From Trametes villosa (lineage: Eukaryota; Basidiomycota; Agaricomycetes; Polyporales; Polyporaceae): DNA of 64,000 nucleotides. A program made the position numbers and the translations under genes. Below are positions 1-9,600 of the stretch, one piece after another. The stretch is from NCBI GenBank assembly GCA_002964805.2, contig PUDQ02000084.1, forward strand, positions 434,001 through 498,000, read 5' to 3'. The first letter of the stretch is position 1. Each line of letters opens with the position of its first letter. Under the pieces are notes generated by a model. That model did no database searches and was not told the origin of the DNA. It saw nothing but the letters and a program-made list of their open reading frames with translations.

Positions 1-1240
1 CGCCGCAGATCTCGTCGCCCTCGTCGAGGTCCTCGCCGACGAGCGCCATCGCGAGCCACGACCAGCAGCGGTCGAGCAGCTGCGGGTTGTTCTTCATCGT
101 GAGCACCCACTTGCCGCCGTTCGCGTTCGCCTCGTCCTCCCACATCGGCTTGATGCCGGACTTGAAGAGGTGGTAGTTCGAGTTGCGCTCGAGCTTCGAC
201 GGCGGCTTCAGCCAGTTGAAGTACCGGCAGAACGTCTCGACCGTGTCGAACTCGCCGATCACCGTCAGCCCCGCCTCGTACTCCTCCGTGTCGGGCGCCA
301 TGAAGTGCGCCGAGTTCGGCGGCTCCGGGTTCGCGGTCGCGGGCGTGAACGGCACCTTGTTCTTCGAGTCGTGGTACAGTGTCCTACGCGCCGCCGACGT
401 CAGGGCGCCGCGGTCGCGCGAGATAATGCGGAAGGAGACTCACCAAGTGTGTTCGAGAGGGTGCTCGGGCGCCTTGATACGCAGACCGGGGGTCTTTGGA
501 TCCTCAATCGTCTCCGCCTCTGGGGGTTTCGCAGTGCCGTCGACACTGAGCGTCCTCGCCTTCGCGAGGCGCGCGGTGATCGCGTCGAGGCTGGGGATGT
601 TCTTGTACCCCATCGGCATTTTCTGCTTCGGCTTCGCGTCCTTGTCCTTCGCGGCAGCCGCGGCAGTCTCCTCGTTCAACTCATCGAGCTTCTCGGTCGT
701 AAGCGGCTCACTCTCCTCGGGCTGCGGGGTGCCGCTCTCGCTGTGGGGTGGGGAGACAGACAGTTGCGCGGGCGACTCAGCACGCGAGGTAGGCGGGTTC
801 ACAGCCACAGAGTCGGTAGCGGACGCAGCAGCAGACGAGACGTTCGAGTTCGCGGAGGACGTGCGGAGGAGCGAGGCGGCCAAGCGAGGGCGGTTGCCTG
901 CTGTGGCGGGGGTGGGCGCGTCGAGCTTGATACGCGCAGCGAGCTGGTTGAGGGAGGGCATGCGGCCGCCGGCGGAGGGCCGCTCGGGCTTGGGGGCGTT
1001 GACGGCCTGGGTGGTGGCCGCGGGGGGCGGGGGCGTGGACATCGTGCTTGTGGTCGTTGGGGTCGTCTGCGGCGATGAGCTCGAGACGGACGGAGGAGAG
1101 ACGGCGGCTGCAGTCACGGCCACACTCGCTGCACTGCCGCTCCACGTGGGCGCTTCGGTGATTGCATCACTTTCGAATCCCGCCGGTGTCGCTCCATTTT
1201 CGGTGTTGGCCACATTCTCTGAGGTTCCCATCTTCCGCAT
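1..1240 (-). CDS. eIF4E family cap-binding protein, class II (4EHP-like), 3' end outside window
   Basis: Translation initiation factor 4E fold, expected to bind the mRNA m7G cap in the cytoplasm. Exon 1 runs 1240 to 444, intron 443-385 (GTGAGT..TAG), exon 2 from 384 past the window edge. The first ~265 residues are a low-complexity Ser/Thr/Ala/Pro-rich extension. The core starts at HTWTLYHD and includes GEFDTVETFCRYFNWL, HLFKSGIKPMWEDEANANGG, CWSWLAMALVGEDL and DEICG. The GIKPMWED..ANGGKW block is closer to 4EHP/eIF4E2 than to canonical eIF4E. By alignment to human eIF4E from memory, W43 and W102 are kept, W56 is a Tyr, and the dorsal Trp W73 is a Cys. A second ATG nine bases downstream (1231) has the better start context. 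The family is certain; the regulatory role is inferred. Confidence 0.9.
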
Positions 1241-2528
1241 CTATGTTCGCAGCTTCCGCCGGTGAAACAGTATGGCGGTTGGAGAGCGATCCGTACTGTT
1301 CAGAAATTTGTGCTGCGAGAATACCGGGCATTGCGCACGGGTCCGAGGTGTAAACAATGAAGGTTCCAGGTCCGGGGGTACCCAGATGTAACCCGGATGC
1401 ATTCCATGACGGGTTTACATTGAGGAGACACGTCCGAGAAAGAGACGCAAGTACATCTCGATATGCTGCCAGGGCCGGCCCAAGGCCGGCTCAATAGAAA
1501 GTCTCCAAAGAGTTGACCTAGACTTCAGACGAACCTACGGCGCTCTCTACCCAATAGTTCACGTGGGGCTCGGAGATACCTTGACCGTCTGATGAGAGGT
1601 TTTTGAGTATCATAAGGAACGATAGTGGGCTCGTGAAGTAGCGGGCGATCCAAATTCAGACCTTCAACGCTCAGGCTGTAGGTGAGTTTGGATACTAAGG
1701 AAAACTCTGTTCGTACATAGTCTTGAAGCGAGATGTGATTAATAGTTCCCACATGCTGGGCGCCTCAACTTCATCCAACTATGTTCATCTGTGTGCTCAT
1801 CGTGGCCCCTGAGGAGCGTTGTATTTTTGTATGTCTGTGACGGAAGTCACGGCGTTCGGTATACTGTGACCATGTAGTCACACATATGGTCATGCGAGCC
1901 GCTCGTAATTTCTTGAGCTCAAACCACCACCTCACCTTTGACCACGGACGCACTAACTATAGACTTGACAAATTCTTGTTCCGCCTGGTCGTGAGGCCTT
2001 CTCGGATACATCCCGCTGCTCAAGCTGTCTGCGCTGAGCGCAAGGTGAGTCGGGATGGGAAACTCGGTGTACGCTGAGGCGGTCATACACTGGACACCCG
2101 TAAGTACAGATACTCCCGGACCTGCGACTTTGTGGGACAGCTGCGGTCTCCTCCTATGTGACTGGCTCCAAACTCCTGGGAAATCACAGCGCAGGCTGCA
2201 CTGATCGGTAAACGCGGTTCAACTCGTCCGACAATGTCGCTTTGTTCGCCTGTCCCGTCAAGCCTGCGCCCTCGGATCAAGGCTAGGATTAATGGCGAGT
2301 CATTGTCCGGAGCGCCTTGGCTAGGGCGACAATACGAGCGACGGTGGCTCCGCAATAGCCATATGCGCGTTAGCCACGGTAAGATGTATAAAAAGCGGAT
2401 CTCATGTGTCGACTCCCTCATCGTCTCATCCACTTATTCCTCAGTACAAGTACTCCCTCCTAAGGTATACACGCGTTCTCTTTCGTGTTGCGTGTTATTA
2501 AGCTCACAGCGCCTTACTAGACACAATT
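1241..2528. other. intergenic region, no gene recognised
   Basis: Between the divergent eIF4E-like gene and the first small unknown gene. Reading frames here are short and resemble no family I know. A short GC-rich inverted repeat (GGCCGGCCC..GGCCGGC) lies near 1471-1492. A TATA-like element at 2387 probably serves the gene at 2529. Nothing else is supported. Confidence 0.5.
2387..2395 (+). promoter_or_regulatory. TATA-like box for small unknown gene 1
   Basis: TATAAAAAG lies 142 bases before the ATG at 2529. It is the only strong TATA match in the upstream region. Assignment rests on position only. Confidence 0.4.
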
Positions 2529-3089
2529 ATGGTCGAAGTAACCTCCAGTATGCAATGGAACAAATACGCCACGGTGGCGGACCCTGCGTCCATGGACGAC
2601 TGGCTCGGGTTCGACCACAACGTAGAAACCCCCGTCTACCTCATCGTACAGCCCTCCACCGCCTCCGAGAGCGCCAATTGGGGCATCGCATGGCCCGTCG
2701 GTGGTCTGACAGCGGAGCAAATGACTGCGTGGCGCCACCTTGAGGTTAACGCCTGCCCCCTGCTAGTTCCTGACGATTCGGAGCAGCCGCACTTCAAATA
2801 CGACGGGCCGATGACGAAGAGCGGGGATCCGACCTCGCCGAAGTTGCTCTTGATCGCGAATGCGACCCTAGCTAAGCGCGAGAAGATCCAGCAGCTGGCG
2901 CGAAGCAACAATCGGGTCATCTCTGGGCAGAACTCAAGTCCAGTCGGGCATCCCTGCGAGACATGGGTGAAGACGCTGCTGGGTTCGATGGTTGACGAGG
3001 GGCTCTTGTCGGTTTCTGAGCGAAACCGCGTCATTCAGGACGCCTCTGCGCGTAAGTCCCTTAGCCTTACACCCACCGCAAAACACTGA
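2529..3089 (+). CDS. small unknown protein, tandem copy 1
   Basis: Not recognised with confidence. The product (186 aa if read through) is a paralogue of the next plus-strand gene: both begin MVEV and share DDWL/MDDWLG, the D-H-[DN]-[IV]-[ED] stretch, PVYL, a W-[GS]-IAWPVGG-[LP]-TA-x-QM segment and a C-x-x-W motif near the C-terminus. The spacing of a central 'W.IA' strand and a late C..W motif is reminiscent of basidiomycete DUF6914-type proteins, but that is only a weak impression. A GTAAGT donor at 3052, at the position matching the donor in copy 2, suggests the last ~12 residues shown here are intronic and the true C-terminus lies in a short downstream exon. No signal peptide or membrane segment is evident. 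Confidence 0.6.
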   Translation: MVEVTSSMQWNKYATVADPASMDDWLGFDHNVETPVYLIVQPSTASESANWGIAWPVGGLTAEQMTAWRHLEVNACPLLVPDDSEQPHFKYDGPMTKSGDPTSPKLLLIANATLAKREKIQQLARSNNRVISGQNSSPVGHPCETWVKTLLGSMVDEGLLSVSERNRVIQDASARKSLSLTPTAKH

Positions 3090-3889
3090 CTCCGCTACGG
3101 GTCCAGTCTAGGACACATTCTAGCTTACTGCGCTGCTGCGCGTCGCGACGTCTGTCTGTATAGTATCCACCTGTATAATGCATTCGGAGCTTCCGGTAAA
3201 CCACGAAGCTAAGTGATGGCTGTTCCTCGCGCAGACGGACTGAGCCCAGTGTGTTCACGTTCTGGCTAGAGTGCATCGGACCGTGCCCAGGCCCGAGGGG
3301 CGCCTCGCAGAACTCCCAAGCGACTGCGCCACGCAAGCCGAGTCGTTATCTCTTTTTCGTAAAGGGGCCCTCGAGCCTCAAGCTCAAGCCTTATCTCACA
3401 GGAGATTTCTGCACCTGAGCCCCTGTGCACGTTCGCGTGAGGACCTGGTCGGTATGTGACGTCTCCCGGGAGTAGTCCTTAAGCCTCTCCGAGCACTATT
3501 GTCGCTGGTGCAGTAAAAGACAGCTATGACACTACATCAACCTGAAGTCCCTTTGCTTCTACTGCCCGTACCTTGTTTGAAGCTCATCAAAGGTTCGCGG
3601 GCATGAGTACTGATAAGCCAAGGTTTACGGACAGGCTAGGCTCTGCCAGGTCCAATCCAGTACGGCCGAGCACAGATCTAGCATCCACTAGCGCCCGTGC
3701 GCGTTCGCCTGCCGTCCGCCACTATAAGGCGGTCGGCGGCGGGGCCATGATTTCTGCACCCCTCGTCTAACGAGCAACACAATCCTACTGAAGCGGCGCA
3801 AGCCACAGGTAAGTCGCTGCGGTACACTTCTACGCAAGCGCTGACGTTTGACCGGTACCTCGCAGACATACCACCACATTACTCGCTCC
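3090..3889. other. intergenic region between the tandem unknown genes
   Basis: About 800 bases with no supported gene. A GTAAGT..CTGAC..CAG arrangement at roughly 3809-3866 could be an intron in the 5' UTR of the following gene, since it ends about 24 bases before its ATG; no transcript evidence is available. Confidence 0.4.
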
Positions 3890-4542
3890 ATGGTTGAAGT
3901 CCTCCAAGTGAAGGAACACTTTAGCACCCGAGTCCCCTACGCGGGGACAATGACCGACGACTGGCTCGCGCACGACCACGACATCGACGCGCCCGTCTAC
4001 CTCTTCGCCTACCCCTCGCACACCTCGACCGACCCGCACCGCTCGCGCTGGAGCATCGCATGGCCCGTCGGCGGACCCACCGCGGCGCAGATGGTCGCCT
4101 GGCGGCACGTGCACCCCGACGCGTACGAGAACGAGGCGGGGCTCGAGACGGACCCGCCGCGCTTCGTGTACGGGGGCGCGATCACGAAGACGGCCGGGCC
4201 GGGGACGGTGCTCGCGAAGCGCTTCCTGCTCGACGTCGTCGGCCGGCCGCTGCGCCAGCAGATCGAGGCGCTCGCCGCGGAGACGCCGCTGGATGTGATG
4301 AGCACGGCGGATGCGGCGATTCACGATGTGGACGGTCACTGCCAGAATTGGATCCGGGAGCTGCTGGACAGGATGGTCGGTTCGGCGGTGATCTCGGACG
4401 AGGCGCGACACCGCGCGATCCACCAGGCATCCTCTGGTAAGTGAAACCGTACGATGAGGTCGTACGAAAGAGCTGACGGAGCGCGCGCACCTCAGCTTTC
4501 ATTGCACCACATTCGCCTCAGGTTCTCGGATTATGCGAGTGA
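3890..4542 (+). CDS. small unknown protein, tandem copy 2
   Basis: Paralogue of the gene at 2529. The ATG at 3890 is chosen because it gives the same MVEV start as copy 1; an in-frame ATG at 3848 would add 14 residues. Proposed exons 3890-4436 and 4496-4542, with intron GTAAGT..CTGAC..CTCAG, giving a C-terminus that ends ..QVLGLCE. Shared features are DDWLAHDHDIDAPVYL, RWSIAWPVGGPTAAQM and the CQNWI motif near residue ~165. It is more GC-rich and has a longer insert before the WSIAWPVGG block than copy 1. Function unknown. The short second exon is inferred from splice signals and an immediate in-frame stop; the rest of the frame is clear. Confidence 0.6.
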
Positions 4543-4692
4543 AGGCTGTCCTCGCTCAAGAGTGTACTTGTATATGTAGTATGCGTCTCACTTTCACATT
4601 AATTGTTATAGGATTGCCTCTCCAAACAGCTACCTCAGTCCCAAAGCTACGTGGCAAAAATGAAGCACAAGGTCCAAACAAGGCGTGGTACA

Positions 4693-5475
4693 TCATCGCG
4701 CTATGAGAGCCTGTACCTTCTCCCTCTCCCCGTTCACCCAATCGTCCCAGCACAGAGATAGGATCGCCGTGTCCCTGCTCGACAACTTTTCGAACGCGTC
4801 GCCAGGCCGCCCCTTCCTCCCATATGCAGAGTTCTCCTCGGGGAGCACGACGATGTTCCTCAAGGTACCCTCGCGCCTGAACCCCATACGCTCCGCGAGC
4901 GCGACCGACGGCGCGTTGAGTGCGTTCGCGATCCATTGCGCGCGGCGGAATCCGAGGCCCGGAGGCGACTCGGTCGGCATCTGGAGGATGTAGTTCAGGC
5001 TGATGGCGATCATCGTCTTCGCGACGTGCGTGTGCTGGAATGCGGGGAAGACCATGATCCAGCCGGGTTCCATCTGGAGGTTCTGCACCGAGGTGTTGAT
5101 GAGGCCGACGACGCCCGCGAGGCTCCCGCCCCAGTCCGCGTGTGCGGGGTCCGGGCGCGTTTTGTCGATGACGGCGAGGTAGAGCTGGTGCGGGTCCCGC
5201 CGGAAGTAGAGCTCGTGCCAGGCGAGCCACTCGGGGAGGTCGTGCCAGAAGCGCGGGTAGTAGCGGAAGAGTTCCTCGCGATGTTCTTTGACGTTCTCCC
5301 AGTACGTCTCGGCGTGGATGCGCGGGACGAATGGCACGAGCTTGACTTGGGCGGTGTCTAGCGTTTCGGGAGGGAGGGGGAATGCGAAGTTGATGTCGTA
5401 TGGGTCAGGGCCGTAGAGCTCAGACTCCGGCACTGTGGGCGTTGGTTTCGGGGAGTAATGGTTGACGTAGGCCAT
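4693..5475 (-). CDS. GNAT-family N-acetyltransferase, tandem copy A
   Basis: Intronless 260-aa protein of the GCN5-related N-acetyltransferase superfamily, RimJ/RimL-like branch, which transfers an acetyl group from acetyl-CoA to an amine; substrate unknown. The N-terminus (about 1-45) is a fungal extension with PESELYGPDPYDINFAFPLP. The acetyltransferase core runs from about residue 50. The acetyl-CoA-binding half is VAKTMIAISLNYILQ..GLGFRRAQWIANALN, followed by the typical SVALAERMGFRREGTLRN segment. The start at 5475 is the only plausible Met, and the paralogue begins the same way (M-[AS]-YVN-[HN]-Y). It sits head-to-tail with copy B; both are transcribed leftward. Unlike most genes here it has no intron. 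Confidence 0.85.
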   Translation of the reverse strand: MAYVNHYSPKPTPTVPESELYGPDPYDINFAFPLPPETLDTAQVKLVPFVPRIHAETYWENVKEHREELFRYYPRFWHDLPEWLAWHELYFRRDPHQLYLAVIDKTRPDPAHADWGGSLAGVVGLINTSVQNLQMEPGWIMVFPAFQHTHVAKTMIAISLNYILQMPTESPPGLGFRRAQWIANALNAPSVALAERMGFRREGTLRNIVVLPEENSAYGRKGRPGDAFEKLSSRDTAILSLCWDDWVNGEREKVQALIAR

Positions 5476-5865
5476 GGTTATACGAGTCCTTGGCTGGGGA
5501 GAAACTGCGTGGACCGATCTCTTATGTAGTCCCTCATCTGGACAGGCGACTGTGACTCCGTATTTGGCACAACCAGCAAGAGTCAGTAGCTCGTCATGCT
5601 GGGGGCGCTGTTAGTTATATGACTCCCCCGAGGCCTATCACCGGTGTTTGCGTGCAACGATGCCCGTTTACCCCCACCAACTTGATGGAAGGAGAGAGAC
5701 GGGACGCGCGGAGGTCCGATGGCGCCTATTCCAACCTAGTAGTTTGTCGTGTGGAGGGAAATTCACTGCGATACTCACCGGTCACTCATCGGCGTTCCGT
5801 ATGGAAGCCCTCGAGTTTGCAATGCACCTGCAGCCATGCGACAACGGTAACTCAAGCGCAATGCA
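5476..5865. other. spacer between the two acetyltransferase genes
   Basis: 390 bases that must hold the promoter of copy A and the 3' end of copy B. A CATAAGAG sequence on the minus strand near 5520 is a weak TATA candidate. No gene seen. Confidence 0.4.
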
Positions 5866-6651
5866 TCATTGGGCCGCTATGAAAGCCTGTACCTTCTCCC
5901 TCTCTCCGTTTTCCCAGTCGTCCCAGCAGAGAGAAAGAATGGCGGTGTCCCTGCTCGTCCTATTCTCGAACGCGTCTCCCGGACGTCCCTTCCTCCCAAA
6001 CGCCGCGTTCTCCTCCGGAAGCACGACGATGTTCCTCAGCGTCCCCTCGCGCTTAAACCCCAAACGTTCCGCGAGCCCGATAGATGGCGCGTTCAGCGAG
6101 CTCGCGCACCACTGCGCGCGGCGGAAGCCCAGCCCCGGCGGCGACGCGTTCGGCATCTGGAGGATGTAGTTGAGGACCATTGCGACCATCGTCTTCGCGA
6201 CGTGCGTGCGCTGGAACGCCGGGAACACGAGGAGAAAGCCCGGCTCCATCTGCAGGTTCGGCGCGGAGGTGTTGATGAGCCCGATGAGCCCTGCGAAGCT
6301 CCCACCCCAGTCCGCATGCGCGGGGTCCGGCCGGGTCTTGTCGATGACGGCGAGATATAGGTGGTGCGGGTTGCGGCGGAAGTAGAGCTCGTGGAATGCG
6401 AGGAACTCGGGGAGGTCGTGCCAGAAGCGCGTGTAGTACTTGAAGAGCTGCTCGCGATGGTCCTTGACACTCTCCCAGTAGGTGTCGGCGTGGACGCGGG
6501 GGATGAATGGAACGAGCTTAACGCGAGACGTCTCGAGCGTTTCTGGGTAGAGCGGGAAGGCGAAGTTGATATCGTATGGGTCAGGACCATAGAGCTCGGA
6601 CTCTGGAACAGTCGGCTCTGGCCGCGGAGCGTAGTTGTTGACGTAGGACAT
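5866..6651 (-). CDS. GNAT-family N-acetyltransferase, tandem copy B
   Basis: Paralogue of copy A, 261 aa from the Met at 6651, intronless. The frame is open upstream to 6732, but MSYVNNYAP at 6651 matches the start of copy A, so the upstream 27 residues are taken as untranslated. Nearly every motif of copy A is repeated: PESELYGPDPYDINFAFPL, YLAVIDKTRPDPAHADWGG, VAKTMVAMVLNYILQMPN, GLGFRRAQW, SIGLAERLGFKREGTLRN and ILSLCWDDWENGEREKVQA. Differences are concentrated around the predicted substrate side (Q-to-P and WIMV-to-FLLV changes near the middle), consistent with a recent duplication and mild divergence. Substrate unknown. Confidence 0.85.
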   Translation of the reverse strand: MSYVNNYAPRPEPTVPESELYGPDPYDINFAFPLYPETLETSRVKLVPFIPRVHADTYWESVKDHREQLFKYYTRFWHDLPEFLAFHELYFRRNPHHLYLAVIDKTRPDPAHADWGGSFAGLIGLINTSAPNLQMEPGFLLVFPAFQRTHVAKTMVAMVLNYILQMPNASPPGLGFRRAQWCASSLNAPSIGLAERLGFKREGTLRNIVVLPEENAAFGRKGRPGDAFENRTSRDTAILSLCWDDWENGEREKVQAFIAAQ

Positions 6652-9600
6652 CGGGAGCCAAGTGCTATGTGCTGGTGTTGGGCGAGCTGGTACAGGAGAT
6701 GGTAGGTTGCTGTTTGATTCCCTTATTCTCAATGAGGCTGCTTTAGTATTGTCGGTGGAGACCTGATGGGGAAGACGTGCGTCAGCTCTGACTCGCTGTG
6801 ACTATGATGAAGTGAATGAATGACTCCGCTGTCTCCTGGCTCGCTAGTGGTTCTTACTAGTCCCATATGTCGCTCATTTCGTTTAACAGAGATTCTAAGA
6901 TACGCGATCGAGAGGGTCTGCATCGTCGCAGACATTCATATGATAGTTCATGCTAGTGCCTTCTCACATTTAATCGGCGAGCATACAAACAAACACAGCT
7001 TCAATCGCAACATAAGAACATACCAATGGAGCTCCAACCAGAGGGTAGAATTGCCTGAATGCTACGCGCTGGACCCTCTCGATCCGCAGGAAACGTTGGA
7101 ACGACGTCGAGGTTTGGGGCAACCCGCCACGGGCGTTTCGGAGCCTCGCCCTCTCCTCACAAGCGCTCGCGCTGGTTATCTCCTTTCAACCACCACTCAC
7201 TCAGCCAGATGCTTCACTTACGGCGCAGGTCAGTTCTTATAACAACTCTATGGCAGGATTTCAATTATACGAAGTTAGGAAACGTCGGACGAAATTCTGC
7301 CTTAGGTACGTATGGTATCCTCGGCGGCGGGCTGCTAGCTACGCGTATATCTTTTATTGCGCTACTACATCTCTTCATATGCGGCCATTCGCTGTGTACC
7401 TTCCCAGCTGAATTGACCACATCTCCTTAGCAGTATAACGCTAATGCAAGTGCTAGCTAGTACAGGAGTCTCACTGTAGCACTACATGGTTGAAGGCCGG
7501 GTGACGAGGTACGTTCCCCGCCCGTTGAACATCTTACTTACCTATACCCAGCTTTACGTAGCCCGAGCTTGTGTGCCAAGAGAAGCGAATCGAATCGCGC
7601 TTGGCCTCTACTTCCATCCAAGACCATACCGATTAGACCGCTACTACGCGTTGGCCAAGCGTTTTACGTCGCTCCACGCTGTAGGTGCGCTTCCAGTCTG
7701 CCAATGGGATGGAAGGCGAAGGTTCGCCAGAACACCTAGCCACAGGTCGGTTCCTCAACGCCTTCTGTTTCTCGCAGTAATGCCTGCTTATATGCGCCCT
7801 TCAGTGTTCCTGCATACGCGCAGCGGGGTACCCCTTTGCCATCGCCACAAACGCGGCGCGTGTCCGTCACGTGTGCGAGTTGTCTTCCGGGACATACGCT
7901 TGCTCAACATTGCCGGTATTGAACTCACGCACTAGGTTCATGTTTCGGTCGCATTAGTACGTGTGGATGTGTAGAAATCGAAGATCATCCACCACGCTGC
8001 AGTGCTCATGACCTTCATTGGTGAGCCTATTCCCGAAGAGCACTGCCTTCCGACTTTGCGTGTGCGAATAGCACTCACCCAGAAGTTCGTTCACGGCAGC
8101 CTGGGATATGCTTGATGAGCTGTAGCTTACCTTGCACTTGCTAGACATGTGTCAAGACGAACTTCGGTCCGTGTCGTCTTTTTGCTGCATGTAGTTCAAC
8201 GAGCGCTGACACACACGGGTATGTGCTCTAGTCGCTGGTCCACAATATCTGCGATGGTCTACCTGTTTGTGCCAAGGCTGCGAACGTCGGGAAGACGTAA
8301 ATATGCCGGTATGAACGCCGCTGCTCGTCTCGGGCACATTTACATAGGTGTGCTTACAGGCGTTCATGAAAGTACTAATGCGATTCTCAGGTCTAAGACA
8401 ACCTCCTTCTTCAACACGAGGCTTGGCCGCCGTCTTGGAGGAGTTACGATGGACATACGATAATCAAGCTCCGCTCCGGAGACAGTACAGCCGTCTGGTT
8501 TGTATTGTTCTGGCGTTTTGGAAGCTCGCTCGCGTACCTGCTAGGTTTACGACCCGCTCCCTCGCGCGGCGTCTGCCCGCGTTCGCTGAGGCCAACCAAG
8601 TCGGCGAACATCGTGGTCTGCAGCCGGCGTTCTTCTGCGGCGATCCGCTCCTGGAGGTCGCACCATCCTATCGCAGCGCCATCGCCGTTATCGCAGCACC
8701 ATCGCCCCCATCCGCATTTCCGCTCTGTTATCGCCATTGGCCCCGCGCCAGGTTCATGTCGGCACCGGGGGGCTTCCTCTTCCTCGCTCTCCCACGACGC
8801 CTCCGGGGGCCCGACCTGCCGTTTCTTATCCGAACTTTGAACCTTCTGCTTTATTCGACCACGGATGACGGCGTCCCTCTGCGCTCGTCCCACGCGTTCT
8901 GATCCAACTTCGGTGATTCCTCGTGCGCCCGTGCTCGACGCCGAGACCGATGCTGATGCCGCCTCTGCTAGTCTGGGCAAGCGCTATGACTTCCACTGTC
9001 TAGGCGCACGACGTTCTACCGCCACCTGCGTGGTTCAGTCCACCAGCCCGCAACGGTGCAGGCGCGGAGTCAAGCTTGTCGTAAGACGCAGACGGGTATA
9101 CCATCGCAGTACTCCACCACCATCCAGCGAACGTCCGCCTTACAGCCGCTCTGCCATCCCTAGGTGGAGAGGCGGCTCGCTCGTGTAATGTCTCCTTCCG
9201 ATCTATCGGAGCTAACCTGCCCAGGCAAGCGCACCGAGGCCCCTGGACGACGGTTCGGCTGTGATAACCTTCACGTCTACTCCGCCATGCCCTTACGCCG
9301 CCGTCTACGGATGTGTCCTCCCTCTGCGCGTCCCCGCAGGCCATGCCGTATTCTCACAGCCCCTTTCGCCGCCCTTTGTGCCCTCCTTTGCCTCTCCGAG
9401 GGCCCCCTTCCCATCGTGGCGTAGATTCGTACGGTGCTCCAACGTGGCCTTCTCCGCGAACTGCGCCTGGGAAGAGGGCGGGTTCCCCAGCGCAAGCTCC
9501 GGCCGTGTACTTGGCTTGCCCGCCTCGGAAGCTTCATTGACGCGGAGGCTCGCCGGCCCCAGCGGAGCGCGGGGTCCGCAGCCTCTGCCGGGCAGACGCA

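Noticed and set aside
8444..8980. Minus-strand frame containing helical-looking EERRLQTTMFADLVGLSERG
   Set aside because: No family recognised, no supporting splice sites or neighbours; left as unexplained.
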